The notes under the pieces were generated by a model. The model had not been told where the DNA came from, ran no database searches, and saw nothing but the letters and a program-made list of their open reading frames with translations. Shown in pieces: positions 26,328-35,491 of a DNA stretch of 47,706 nucleotides. The stretch lies in assembly GCA_021414105.1 (NCBI GenBank), contig JAIOPB010000020.1, positions 1 to 47,706 on the forward strand, in the 5' to 3' direction. This stretch comes from Nitrosarchaeum sp. GTDB taxonomy: Archaea > Thermoproteota > Nitrososphaeria > Nitrososphaerales > Nitrosopumilaceae. How positions within the stretch are numbered: position 1 is the first letter of the stretch; every line of letters starts with the position of its first letter. The position numbers and the translations under genes were made by a program.

Positions 26328-27523
26328 GTTTTTGTTGACCTTTTCTTTTGTAATTTATTAGCTTCTGTTGATTGAATTCCCCATAATTCTACAAATCCTT
26401 TTGCCAATCTTTGATCAAAAGTTGATTCTGTACCATAAGTGGCGATCTTGTGACTATACAGTGAATATTCTGATTTTCTTCCCACAACACGAAGGCTTCC
26501 TTTGAAGAGCTTTAGTTTCACAGTTCCTGACACTGGTTTTTGTGATGTTTGGATAAATGCATCTAGATCTTGTTTTAGTGGATCTTGCCATAATCCTGAA
26601 TATGCAAGATACGCCCATTCATCATCAATAATTGATTTAAATTTATTTTCATGTTTTGTGTGAACCATTTTTTCTAAATCGGCATGAGCTTCAATAAGAC
26701 ATATGGCTCCTGGAGTCTCATAAACTTCACGGGATTTTATTCCCACCACTCTGTCTTCAATGTGATCAACAATTCCTACTCCTGCATCTCCTGCTTTTTT
26801 GTTTACGTATTCAATTAATTTTATAGGTTCGAGAATTTTTCCATCTACTGCAATTGGTATTCCTTTTTCAAATTTAATTTCTATGTATGTTGGCTTGTCT
26901 GGTAAATTTTTTGTTTTTACCCAAATGAATGCATCTTCAGGAGGTTCGTTGTATGGATCTTCTAAAACTCCACCTTCAATTGCACGTCCCCACAAATTTT
27001 GATCAATGCTAAATCTTTTTGCTACTGAATCAATTTCAATTCCATGTTTTTTTGCAAACTTTAACTCTGTTACTCTGTCTAAGTTCTTGTCTCGAATTGG
27101 TGCAATAATTGGTAAATCAGAACCGGAACGTAGTGTGATATCAAATCGTACTTGATCATTTCCTTTCCCTGAACATCCATGAGCTAGTGCTGTTACTTTT
27201 TCTTTTTTTGCAATTTCTAAAACTTTTTCTGCAATTAATGGTCTTGCTAATGCTGTTGCTAGACAATATTTTTTTTGATAAAGTGCATTTGCCTTAATTG
27301 ATGGAAAAATAAAATTTTCAACAAATTCCTTTCTTGCATCTATGTTGTAATGTTTTTTTACTCCAAGCTTTTTTGCTTTAGCTTCGATTTTTTTCTGATC
27401 ATCGCCTTGACCTACATCTACAGTTACTGTTATGACATCCATATCATATTCTTCTTGAAGATATTTTACTACTACTGATGTGTCTAGTCCTCCGGAAAAT
27501 GCAAGAATTCCCCTTTCAGTCAT
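26324..27523 (-). CDS. argG: Argininosuccinate synthase
   Basis: A 399-residue enzyme joining citrulline and aspartate with ATP. The N-terminal PP-loop is AFSGGLDTSVVVKYL, followed by ALAHGCSGKGNDQVRF and RDKNLDRVTELKFAKKHGI, all typical of ArgG. It is the first gene of the unit running to the lrp gene, with a TATA box AAGATAAATT (minus strand) at 27551-27560. Argininosuccinate lyase and carbamoyltransferase are not in the window. Confidence 0.97.
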   Translation of the reverse strand: MTERGILAFSGGLDTSVVVKYLQEEYDMDVITVTVDVGQGDDQKKIEAKAKKLGVKKHYNIDARKEFVENFIFPSIKANALYQKKYCLATALARPLIAEKVLEIAKKEKVTALAHGCSGKGNDQVRFDITLRSGSDLPIIAPIRDKNLDRVTELKFAKKHGIEIDSVAKRFSIDQNLWGRAIEGGVLEDPYNEPPEDAFIWVKTKNLPDKPTYIEIKFEKGIPIAVDGKILEPIKLIEYVNKKAGDAGVGIVDHIEDRVVGIKSREVYETPGAICLIEAHADLEKMVHTKHENKFKSIIDDEWAYLAYSGLWQDPLKQDLDAFIQTSQKPVSGTVKLKLFKGSLRVVGRKSEYSLYSHKIATYGTESTFDQRLAKGFVELWGIQSTEANKLQKKRSTKT

Positions 27524-27550
27524 AAAACACCTTTTCCCGTCGTATTTTGG

Positions 27551-27560
27551 AATTTATCTT
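27551..27560 (-). promoter_or_regulatory. TATA box of the argG-lysW-argX-lysYZJ-lrp unit
   Basis: AAGATAAATT on the minus strand, 28-37 nt before the ATG at 27523. Confidence 0.5.
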
Positions 27561-27660
27561 TTGTGATACGCTGAAAATCAAAAATGTCTTCCACATTTCA
27601 TCTAACTAGCTTGAGCTAAAATTCGATGATTATTTAACCGCCAAAATATAACGCTGTTTT

Positions 27661-28701
27661 ATGAAAATATGGTCTGTTATTTTTGCAGGAATTGTAGGTG
27701 TGACATTGACATTCGTTGTAGGAATTCTAGTAAATTCTGATGAAACTACGCATGAAAACACGATTAGAGTAGCATATTTTCCCAACATAAATCACGCAAT
27801 TCCAATTATCGGAATGGAAAAAGGAACATTTCAAAATCAAATTGGAAACAATACTGTAATTGAACCAATATTGTTTGATGCCGGACCTCAGGTAATAGAA
27901 TCTATTTTTGCCGGTTCAATTGACATTGCATATGTTGGTCCTGGACCTGCAATTAATGGATTTTTAAAATCTGAGAATCACAATGTAAAAATTTTATCTG
28001 GTGCTGCAAGTGGTGGTGCTAGTTTCATTGTTCATCCTAATTCTAAAATTGATTCTGTTGCTGATTTTGGAGGAAAAAGAATTGCAGCACCACAAATCGG
28101 AAACACTCAAGATATTTCATTGAGAAACTATCTTTCTGAGAATGGATTAAAACCAGCTGAAAAAGGTGGATCTGTTATTGTTTTGAATATACCAAACCCT
28201 GATATTTACACACTATTTGCAAAAGGTGATATTGATGCCGCGTGGGTTCCTGAACCTACTGCTACAATATTGGTACAACAATTAGACGGTAAAAGATTAT
28301 TTAATGAAGAAGAACTTTGGCCTGATAATAAATTTGCATCCGTATTGTTAATTGCTAGAGAAGAATATGTAAAACAAAATCCTGAAGTGATTAACAAATG
28401 GCTTGAAGCACACAAGCAAACAGTAGATTGGATAAATTCTAATCCAGAACAAACTAGAATGATCTTTATTGAATTCATGAAAAAAGAAACTGGCAAATCA
28501 CTTTCTGATAAATTGGTTGATGAATCATTATCTAATTTAGAAATTACATCTGATCCTATTGTCAGTTCTATTCACACATTTGCTAAAAGAGCAGATTCCC
28601 TTGGTTATCTAGGAAGACATGGATATAGTTTAGACGGAATTTTCCTTGACATAAATTCAAATTCCCAATTACAGGAGGTTTTAGTAAATGACAAAACTTG
28701 A
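27661..28701 (+). CDS. ABC transporter substrate-binding protein, NitT/TauT type
   Basis: A 346-residue solute-binding protein (SsuA/TauA/NMT1-like fold) held by an N-terminal hydrophobic span (residues ~4-24) with no lipobox cysteine. Family segments are IRVAYFPNINHAIPIIGMEKG, AGSIDIAYVGPGPAINGFL, GKRIAAPQIGNTQDISLRNYL and GDIDAAWVPEPTATIL. Related binders take up nitrate, sulfonates, taurine, or thiamine precursors; the ligand here is unknown. It is first in a three-gene importer and overlaps the ATPase gene by 14 nt. TTATTTAACC at 27630-27639 is the likely TATA box. Confidence 0.9.
   Translation: MKIWSVIFAGIVGVTLTFVVGILVNSDETTHENTIRVAYFPNINHAIPIIGMEKGTFQNQIGNNTVIEPILFDAGPQVIESIFAGSIDIAYVGPGPAINGFLKSENHNVKILSGAASGGASFIVHPNSKIDSVADFGGKRIAAPQIGNTQDISLRNYLSENGLKPAEKGGSVIVLNIPNPDIYTLFAKGDIDAAWVPEPTATILVQQLDGKRLFNEEELWPDNKFASVLLIAREEYVKQNPEVINKWLEAHKQTVDWINSNPEQTRMIFIEFMKKETGKSLSDKLVDESLSNLEITSDPIVSSIHTFAKRADSLGYLGRHGYSLDGIFLDINSNSQLQEVLVNDKT
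28674..28679 (+). promoter_or_regulatory. Shine-Dalgarno of the ABC ATPase gene
   Basis: GGAGGT, 8 nt before the ATG at 28688, inside the 3' end of the binding-protein gene; fixes the overlapping start. Confidence 0.8.
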
Positions 28702-29446
28702 GGCTAAAAATATTGTAAAGTATTTCAAACATGACAGTCACCGTCTCACGGCTTTGGGCGGTGTAAATCTGCAAATTGAAGATGGTGAATTTGTCTGCTT
28801 AGTGGGACCATCTGGATGTGGTAAATCTACTTTTTTACGAATTGTTGCAGGTTTGGAAACTCCCGATGAAGGTGAAATTCTCTTTGATGGAAAACCAGTC
28901 ACAACCACTGGTCCTGAAAGAATCATAGTCTTTCAGGAAGGGGCACTATTTCCATGGTTGAAAGTACAAGACAATGTGGAATTTGGATTAAAGATGGCAG
29001 GAATTCCAAAAGAAGAACGAGCACAGATATCCAAACGATATTTGGACATGATGCAATTAACAAAATTTGCTGATTCATACACGTATCAACTTTCAACTGG
29101 AATGAAGCAAAGAGTAGCGATAGCTAGAGCACTTGTTATGGATCCTGATGTGTTGTTAATGGATGAGCCATTTGCGGCACTTGATGCACAAACAAGAGAT
29201 CTGTTATTAGTTGAAATGCAATTGATTTGGGAAAAAACCAAAAAGACAATTCTGTTTGTAACACATAATGTTACCGAAGCTACAGTGCTTGGAACTAAAG
29301 TTGCCGTATTTAGTAATAGACCTTCTACAATTAAAAAAATAATAAATGTTGACTATAAACGCCCACGACTTGTGGAAGATCAAAATCTTTTTCCGCTTCA
29401 ACAAGAAATTTTATCTGAATTACGACCTGAGGTAAAGAAAAGTTAA
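28688..29446 (+). CDS. ABC transporter ATPase, NitT/TauT type
   Basis: A 252-residue ATPase. Walker A is GPSGCGKST, the Q-loop FQEGALFPW, Walker B VLLMDEPFAALD, and the switch His is in FVTHNVTEA. The signature reads LSTGMKQR instead of LSGGMKQR, a substitution at a normally conserved Gly. A strong Shine-Dalgarno GGAGGT at 28674-28679 precedes the ATG, fitting a translation start inside a polycistronic message. It powers the importer with the binding protein upstream and the permease downstream. Confidence 0.95.
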   Translation: MTKLEAKNIVKYFKHDSHRLTALGGVNLQIEDGEFVCLVGPSGCGKSTFLRIVAGLETPDEGEILFDGKPVTTTGPERIIVFQEGALFPWLKVQDNVEFGLKMAGIPKEERAQISKRYLDMMQLTKFADSYTYQLSTGMKQRVAIARALVMDPDVLLMDEPFAALDAQTRDLLLVEMQLIWEKTKKTILFVTHNVTEATVLGTKVAVFSNRPSTIKKIINVDYKRPRLVEDQNLFPLQQEILSELRPEVKKS

Positions 29447-29456
29447 GTGATATTTT

Positions 29457-30215
29457 ATGAAAAAAATTACTTTGACAAAACAAATTATCTTTTATGTAGC
29501 GCTTGTAGCTATTTGGCAGCTTGTCTCAATGACAAATATTTGGCCCAATAATCTTTTTCCTTCTCCTTATGAGGTAGCTGAAGATTTAGTGTATACTGCA
29601 TCTGATGGAAGTTTGTTCTTTGGAATAGGAACTAGTATTTTGAGATTGATAATTGGATTGGCAATTGCAATAGTTGGTGGAATGTTGCTTGGAATTTTTA
29701 TGGCAAGAATAGAAATTATAAATCAAACCATAGGTTCCTTGGTTTTAGGATTGCAATCAATTCCCTCTGTTGCTTGGGTCCCGCTTGCAATACTTTGGTT
29801 TGGGTTAACCGATGGTGGAATCATCTTTGTTACTGCAATTGGTTCAATGTTTGCAGTAACAATTGCTACCTATACTGGAGTCAAAAATATTAATCCACAT
29901 TATATTGAGGCTGCAAGAAATATGGGCGCAAAAGGAACTCAACTGGCTATCTACGTCTTAATTCCTGCAGCATTTCCATATTTGATTTCTGGTTTCAAAC
30001 AAGGTTGGGCTTTTGCATGGAGAGGAGTAATAGGGGCTGAATTACTGTTTTCATTTCTAGGATTGGGATTTTTGCTCAATGTAGGGAGACAACTAAATGA
30101 TATCTCTCAAGTATTTGCAATAATGTTAGTAATAATGATGGTTGGTATTGCAATTGATGGAATAATTTTCAAGAGACTTGAAAATAAAGTCATGTCTAGA
30201 TGGGGATTACGCTAA
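29457..30215 (+). CDS. ABC transporter permease, NitT/TauT type
   Basis: A 252-residue membrane subunit with about six spans and the EAA loop (EAARNMGAKGTQLAIYVLIP ahead of AAFPYLISGFKQG) that docks to the ATPase. It starts 11 nt after the ATPase stop and completes the importer. The following 215 nt (30216-30430) hold no gene I can support, only the promoter of the methionine synthase part. Confidence 0.94.
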   Translation: MKKITLTKQIIFYVALVAIWQLVSMTNIWPNNLFPSPYEVAEDLVYTASDGSLFFGIGTSILRLIIGLAIAIVGGMLLGIFMARIEIINQTIGSLVLGLQSIPSVAWVPLAILWFGLTDGGIIFVTAIGSMFAVTIATYTGVKNINPHYIEAARNMGAKGTQLAIYVLIPAAFPYLISGFKQGWAFAWRGVIGAELLFSFLGLGFLLNVGRQLNDISQVFAIMLVIMMVGIAIDGIIFKRLENKVMSRWGLR

Positions 30216-30430
30216 ATTAGATGCAAATTTCTATTAATCAAAAAATTTTTGAAATTCCGAACTTGTTGAAAAAAAGTAGTGTCACAAACTAAATTGTTTA
30301 ATTGTATTTTTTGCATAAATATACAAAATTTCGCTCCTTATCTAATTTCCACACAAGTGCCAATTAACCTGATTGTATGGTTGATTTTTCTCAAAAGAGT
30401 TAAACTATATGGAAACATTCTAAAAATAAA

Positions 30431-31393
30431 TTGGTACAAAAAGAATCTTTCCTCACTGCATTACAAAACAGAATCTTGCTTTTTGATGGGGCAATGGGAA
30501 CTGAGATTCAAAAATATGATCCCAAACCTGAAGATTTTCCAAATAATCAAGACGGGTTTAATGATGGTTTAATCTTAACACATCCAGAATGGATTAAACA
30601 AATTCACCAAAATTATCTAAATGCAGGTTCTGACTGTATTGAAACCAACTCTTTTGGTTCAAACAAAATAAAATTAGATGAATATGGATTTGGTAATCAA
30701 ACAGTAGACTTTAACAAAAAAATAGCTCAATTAGCAGTTGAATCTTGCTCGGCATACACTGACAAACCTCGATATGTGATTGGTTCAATGGGGCCATCTG
30801 GTTATCTTCCAAGCTCAAATGATCCTGATTTGGGACAAAAACCACTAGATGAAATTAAAGAAGCATTTGAATTACAAGCTGAAGGTCTAATTCTTGGCGG
30901 AGTGGATGCTCTTTTAATTGAAACAAGTCAGGATATCTTGGAAGTAAAACTTGCTATTGAAGCATGTCATGATGCGATGAAAAAAACTGGAAAAAAAATT
31001 CCAATTATTGCAAATACAACATTGGATCAATATGGAAAAATGTTACTTGGAACAAACATTCAAGCTGCATACACAACTGTGTCTGATATGGGAATTGATG
31101 TTTTTGGTTTGAATTGCTCTACAGGTCCAGTTGAAATGACTCCGAGTGTTAGATGGCTTGATGAGCAAAATGAACATAATTTGTTGGTAGTTCCTAATGC
31201 AGGCATGCCTGAAAATCAGGGCGGACAAGCAGTGTACAAGATGACTCCTGAAAAAATGGGCGAAATACTAGGAGATTTTCTTAAACAGTACAAAAAAGTT
31301 CGAATAATTGGCGGTTGTTGTGGAACAAATCCTGAACATATTGCCGTACTAAGAAAAGTAATTGACGAAAAAGCCTATTCTATCAAGGGTTAA
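30431..31393 (+). CDS. Homocysteine S-methyltransferase domain protein (N-terminal part of a split MetH)
   Basis: A 320-residue homocysteine-binding methyltransferase barrel. The opening LLFDGAMGTEIQK, the zinc cysteine in FGLNCSTGP and the paired cysteines in GGCCGTNPEHI are the metal ligands that activate the homocysteine thiol. In most B12-dependent methionine synthases this is the first domain of one long chain; here it is a separate gene, 32 nt before the gene with the remaining domains. The start is TTG at 30431, with TAAACTATAT near 30398-30407 as TATA box. Confidence 0.92.
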   Translation: MVQKESFLTALQNRILLFDGAMGTEIQKYDPKPEDFPNNQDGFNDGLILTHPEWIKQIHQNYLNAGSDCIETNSFGSNKIKLDEYGFGNQTVDFNKKIAQLAVESCSAYTDKPRYVIGSMGPSGYLPSSNDPDLGQKPLDEIKEAFELQAEGLILGGVDALLIETSQDILEVKLAIEACHDAMKKTGKKIPIIANTTLDQYGKMLLGTNIQAAYTTVSDMGIDVFGLNCSTGPVEMTPSVRWLDEQNEHNLLVVPNAGMPENQGGQAVYKMTPEKMGEILGDFLKQYKKVRIIGGCCGTNPEHIAVLRKVIDEKAYSIKG

Positions 31394-31408
31394 GTATTTA
31401 GAAAAACT

Positions 31409-31414
31409 GAGGAG
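31409..31414 (+). promoter_or_regulatory. Shine-Dalgarno of metH
   Basis: GAGGAG, 11 nt before the TTG at 31426; it supports a non-ATG start within a two-gene message. Confidence 0.65.
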
Positions 31415-31425
31415 AATTTATCACA

Positions 31426-33927
31426 TTGACTATTCCCAGAGTTAGCTCTGCACTAAAAGCAGTTGATTTGAAACAATTGCCTCCACCTCTGATCATTGGA
31501 GAGAGAATCAACACACAAGGTTCCAGAAAAGCAAAACAGCTTGTACTAAATGATGATTATGATGGATTAGTTGATTTGGCAAGAATCCAGGCGGAAGATG
31601 GTGCTCACTGTCTTGATGTTTGTGTTGCCACTACTGAACGTGCTGATGAACGTCAATTCATGGTAAATCTTGTTAAAAAATTAAGCTTGGAAATTGATGC
31701 TCCGCTTGTAATTGACTCTACAGATCCAGATGTGATAGAAACAGCTGTAGAACAAATTCCTGGAAGACCGATAATTAATTCCATTAATCTGGAAGGAGAT
31801 GGAAGTAGATTTGAAAGACTTGCACCAATAATGGCAAAGTATGGTTTGCCTGCAATTGCATTATGTATTGGACCAAAAGGTATGGCAAAAACTCCTCAAG
31901 AAAAAGTTGAAACTGCAGAATTACTTTATGAAACAGGAAAAAAATATGGATTAAAAATTGAACAATTTATTTTTGATGTTCTAACATTTACACTTGCTAC
32001 TGGAGAAGATGAGTTTTTAGATGCGGGAAAAAATACTCTGGAAGGTATCAGACTTGTAAAAGAAAAATTTCCAAACTCATTTACAACTTTGGGATTAAGC
32101 AATATCAGTTTTGGATTAGCTCCATATGCAAGAAAAGTTCTCAACTCTGTATTTTTGTATCATGCAGTAAAATCTGGACTAGATACAGCTATTGTAAATG
32201 CAAAAGAAATAATTCCTTATGGGGAAATAGATGCGAAAGAAAAAAAACTAGCTGAAGATCTAATATTTAATACTCATCCAAATGCGTTATCTGAATTAAT
32301 TATTTATTTTGAAAAAACAGGTGCGCAAGATACTAACATCTCAAAAAAAATTGATGTAGATCCAACTTGGTCTCCTGGAAAACGTGCAAACTTTAGAATT
32401 GTAAATAGATTAAAAGATGGAATTCAAAACGATGTTGTTTCTGCTATTGCAGAAAAGATAGGTAAAAATGAAATTATTGTAGATCACAACGGTGTTCTTT
32501 CTCTAAATGCTTCTCCTACAATTACCCATGAAGGTGCAATTAGAACACTAAATGAGGATTTACTTCCTGCCATGAAAGAAGTTGGTGATAAATTTGGCTC
32601 AGGTGAATTAATCCTGCCATTTGTTCTCAAATCTGCTGAATGCATGAAGGCAGCAGTAGGCGAATTAGAAAAATATCTGATTAAAGAAGAAGGCACATCT
32701 AAAGGAAAGCTTGTACTTGGAACCGTTTATGGCGACGTTCATGATATTGGAAAGAATTTGGTAAAAACTATCTTTCAAAATAATGGTTATACTGTTTATG
32801 ATTTGGGAAAGCAAGTGCCCCTACAAAAATTCTTAGAAAAAATAGATGAAGTAAAACCAGATGCTATTGGATTATCTGCACTTTTGGTATCTACATCAAA
32901 GCAGATGCAGTATTTCATTGAGCATGCAAGAAAAAACAACATGAATATTCCAATTTTATGTGGCGGTGCTGCGATTAATAGTAATTATATCAACAGAATT
33001 GCAAAGGATGGTGGCATCTATGAATCTGGAGTATTTTATTGTAATACAATGTTTGAAGGTCTGAAAACAATGGATACATTGGTTTCAAATGAAAAACCTA
33101 AATTTTTAACACAATGGAAAGAGAAACTTGAAAGTTGGAAAGAGCGTTCTACTATTATCATTGACACTACAAATCTTCCAAAAAGTGACATCAAACCTGT
33201 AATTCCACCTACTCCTCCGATAATTGGAGAACCAATCAGATTGAAATCTGCTCAAATCAATATGGGTGAAGTTTGGGAATTAATTGACAAAAAATCTCTA
33301 TTCAAGTTATCTTGGGGTTTACGCGGAAAAGCAGGTGCTGATTCTGAAGCAGATCATGAAACATTACTAAATGAATGGAAGATTCGAATAATTCGAGAAA
33401 AATTATTTGAACCCGAAATAGTTTATGGCTATTTCAAATGTCACAATAAAGATGGAAAACTACAAGTTGATAATCCAAATGGTACAAGTGTAGAGTTTGA
33501 TTTCCCACGCTCTTCTAAATCTAGTCATCTTTGTCTTACTGATTATTTTGGAGAAGATGACATTGTTGCATTTCAAGCAGTTACGGTTGGAAACAAAGTT
33601 TCAGATGTTATAGAAAAATGGAATAAAGAAGACAAGTATGCTGATGCATATTATTTGCATGGTTTGGCAGTTGAAGTAGCTGAGGCATTGGCAGAATGGA
33701 TAAACCGTAAAATAAAATCTGAATTAAAACTTGAAAAAGGAGGTCTTCGATACAGTTGGGGTTTTCCAAGCTGTCCTGATATCTTACAACATCGTGAAGT
33801 TTGGAAGATATTACAACCAGAAAAATCTGGAATGGTGTTAGACCAAGAATCTGGACAAATTATTCCAGAACAATCAACGGCTGCAATTGTAGTGCATCAT
33901 CCTGAATCGCAATATTTTGTACTTTAG
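31426..33927 (+). CDS. metH: Cobalamin-dependent methionine synthase, folate-, B12- and activation domains
   Basis: An 833-residue protein with the last three modules of MetH. The pterin-binding barrel (~20-300) has GERINTQGSRKAKQ and LVIDSTDPDVIETA; the cap and cobalamin domain (~365-560) has GDVHDIGKNLV with the lower axial His439; the SAM-dependent reactivation domain (~590-833) has RYSWGFPSCPD. It transfers methyl from methyl-tetrahydrofolate through B12 to homocysteine bound by the upstream protein. The start is TTG 31426 behind a Shine-Dalgarno GAGGAG at 31409-31414. Its 3' end overlaps the convergent reductase gene by 4 nt. Confidence 0.94.
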   Translation: MTIPRVSSALKAVDLKQLPPPLIIGERINTQGSRKAKQLVLNDDYDGLVDLARIQAEDGAHCLDVCVATTERADERQFMVNLVKKLSLEIDAPLVIDSTDPDVIETAVEQIPGRPIINSINLEGDGSRFERLAPIMAKYGLPAIALCIGPKGMAKTPQEKVETAELLYETGKKYGLKIEQFIFDVLTFTLATGEDEFLDAGKNTLEGIRLVKEKFPNSFTTLGLSNISFGLAPYARKVLNSVFLYHAVKSGLDTAIVNAKEIIPYGEIDAKEKKLAEDLIFNTHPNALSELIIYFEKTGAQDTNISKKIDVDPTWSPGKRANFRIVNRLKDGIQNDVVSAIAEKIGKNEIIVDHNGVLSLNASPTITHEGAIRTLNEDLLPAMKEVGDKFGSGELILPFVLKSAECMKAAVGELEKYLIKEEGTSKGKLVLGTVYGDVHDIGKNLVKTIFQNNGYTVYDLGKQVPLQKFLEKIDEVKPDAIGLSALLVSTSKQMQYFIEHARKNNMNIPILCGGAAINSNYINRIAKDGGIYESGVFYCNTMFEGLKTMDTLVSNEKPKFLTQWKEKLESWKERSTIIIDTTNLPKSDIKPVIPPTPPIIGEPIRLKSAQINMGEVWELIDKKSLFKLSWGLRGKAGADSEADHETLLNEWKIRIIREKLFEPEIVYGYFKCHNKDGKLQVDNPNGTSVEFDFPRSSKSSHLCLTDYFGEDDIVAFQAVTVGNKVSDVIEKWNKEDKYADAYYLHGLAVEVAEALAEWINRKIKSELKLEKGGLRYSWGFPSCPDILQHREVWKILQPEKSGMVLDQESGQIIPEQSTAAIVVHHPESQYFVL

Positions 33928-34673
33928 ATCTTCTTTAGTGTCTCTTTTGCAAATGTAAAATCATTAGGCGATGTGATTAGTACATCTCCTGCAATATCGT
34001 GAATCTGTCTGATAAAATTAGCAGGGTTTTCTTTGTAGCCTGACCAATCTAATTCCAAAAACTTTGCAGAATTCTCATTTTTTTCCGTAGGCAATAAAAC
34101 ACATGGAATAATTCTAAATCCACTTGTTCTTAATTTGTTAGAAATTCTTTGTACTTGTTCTGTTGAATGGATCACCTGTGTCATAAAACCCTTAGGTGCG
34201 GCAGTAATTTTTTTTTGAATTTTTTCAAAGTCAGGATTACTAGGTAATGATAAAAAGAAATTCATTTTATTGCCATAACCTAATTCATTTAATTGCTTAA
34301 CGACATGACTTGGAATCAAACCTGAATCTGTTGGATTCTCTTTTGATGGATCCCCTTTCAGAACAAGAATCCCGTCTAGTTTCAGATCTATTGATTCTTG
34401 CACTATTTGTTTAATCGAATCCATATCTTTGTCTCTTACACGCATACTTATTGTAATTTGTAAATTAGGATGGTTTGTCTTCAACATTTTTCCTGTGGTT
34501 AATGCTGAAACTCGTCTAGTTCCCAAAACAGAATCTGTTACATGAATACCGTCACATAACGTACTGATATCTGAAACTCTTTGCACAAGTTTTGCTAATA
34601 ATGAATTTATTTCAGCATTTGATGTTTTGATATCTGGAATTTTTGGTGGGTTTATTTCGTAGATGACCGCCAT
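33924..34673 (-). CDS. metF: Methylenetetrahydrofolate reductase-like protein
   Basis: A 249-residue FAD-type TIM-barrel protein of the MTHFR family, from the ATG at 34673. The opening VIYEINPPK matches the family's (F/Y)EFFPPK with the catalytic Glu6; VTDSVLGTRRVSAL and GILVLKGDPS follow. It would make methyl-tetrahydrofolate, the substrate of MetH, with which it overlaps tail to tail. The frame is open 16 residues further upstream, but that leader looks unlike the family. It is somewhat shorter than bacterial MetF (~290). Confidence 0.85.
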   Translation of the reverse strand: MAVIYEINPPKIPDIKTSNAEINSLLAKLVQRVSDISTLCDGIHVTDSVLGTRRVSALTTGKMLKTNHPNLQITISMRVRDKDMDSIKQIVQESIDLKLDGILVLKGDPSKENPTDSGLIPSHVVKQLNELGYGNKMNFFLSLPSNPDFEKIQKKITAAPKGFMTQVIHSTEQVQRISNKLRTSGFRIIPCVLLPTEKNENSAKFLELDWSGYKENPANFIRQIHDIAGDVLITSPNDFTFAKETLKKI

Positions 34674-34747
34674 AAAGAATCTCAAATTTAACTTGGTTAA
34701 AACCTTTAAACGCAAACTCAATAAAATAGATAATCACTATAATCATA

Positions 34748-35296
34748 GTGGACTTGGAATTACTACGATCTTCACTTTCAAGTAAAATCGATCCCGTCGT
34801 AGAACATTATGGAACAAACAATCTTGCATCAATACTTGTTGTGATTTATGGTGAAGATCCAATTATTTTGATGACTGAAAAACCAATGCATCTAAAATTA
34901 CATGCTGGGGAAATTTCATTTCCAGGTGGAAAATTCGATCCAAATGATTCTGATCTTTTAGAAACTGCATTGCGTGAAACTCGAGAAGAAATAGGTTTAA
35001 GAATTTCAAAAAATCAGGTGACAGGACAACTAGAACCAGTTGTAACTCTCAATTCAGGTTTCACCATTTTACCATTTGTTTCAATAGTTGATGAAATTAC
35101 GTCACTTTCAGCAAATTCTGAAGTGGAAAAAATACTACACATACCTCTCAAATCTTTTTTGAAAACAATGGCAGATGATCCAAATCCAACTCATCAAAGA
35201 ATTCAAGAAATGTACACATTTGAATATCAAAATAAAATTATTTGGGGCGCATCTGCAAGAATCCTAAAACAAATAGTAAATCGCCTAAATCTCTGA
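34748..35296 (+). CDS. Nudix hydrolase, CoA-diphosphatase-like (NudL type)
   Basis: A 182-residue Nudix protein. The Nudix box is SFPGGKFDPNDSDLLETAL followed by RETREEIGL, with the RE..EE metal site. The preceding MTEKPMHLKLHAGEISFPGG is characteristic of the CoA/NADH diphosphatase branch (NudL, NUDT7/8). It probably splits CoA or its thioesters, or a related nucleotide. The start is GTG at 34748. Confidence 0.85.
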   Translation: MDLELLRSSLSSKIDPVVEHYGTNNLASILVVIYGEDPIILMTEKPMHLKLHAGEISFPGGKFDPNDSDLLETALRETREEIGLRISKNQVTGQLEPVVTLNSGFTILPFVSIVDEITSLSANSEVEKILHIPLKSFLKTMADDPNPTHQRIQEMYTFEYQNKIIWGASARILKQIVNRLNL

Positions 35297-35301
35297 GATT
35301 C

Positions 35302-35311
35302 ATTTAAAAAG
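35302..35311 (+). promoter_or_regulatory. TATA box of the L39e-L31e pair
   Basis: ATTTAAAAAG, 22-31 nt before the ATG at 35333. Confidence 0.6.
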
Positions 35312-35332
35312 AGCTCTTCGTGCCTGAAAATT

Positions 35333-35491
35333 ATGGCTGCACGCAAGTCATCTCCAAGAAAAATTCGTCTGTTAAAAAAGACAAGACAGACTTCACCTGT
35401 GCCAGCTTGGATTATTCTAAGAACAAAGAGAACCGTTAGATCAAATCCAAAACGTAGAGCTTGGAGATCAACAGATGTGGAGGTTGGATAG
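35333..35491 (+). CDS. rpl39e: Ribosomal protein L39e (eL39)
   Basis: A 52-residue basic protein of the large ribosomal subunit, located near the peptide exit tunnel. It opens MAARKSSPRKIRLLKKTRQT and has PVPAWIILRTKRTVRSNPKR, the standard L39e core. It is preceded by a TATA box ATTTAAAAAG at 35302-35311. Its TAG is directly followed by the TTG start of L31e, as in the usual archaeal L39e-L31e pair. Confidence 0.96.
   Translation: MAARKSSPRKIRLLKKTRQTSPVPAWIILRTKRTVRSNPKRRAWRSTDVEVG

Noticed and set aside
30216-30430. Possible B12 riboswitch or tRNA before the methionine synthase genes
   Set aside because: No conserved B12-box-like core, no cloverleaf; only AT-rich sequence and a TATA box.
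30279-30572. Open frame of 97 codons before the homocysteine methyltransferase gene
   Set aside because: Out of frame with and overlapping the clear Hcy domain; low-complexity AT-rich product with no family features.
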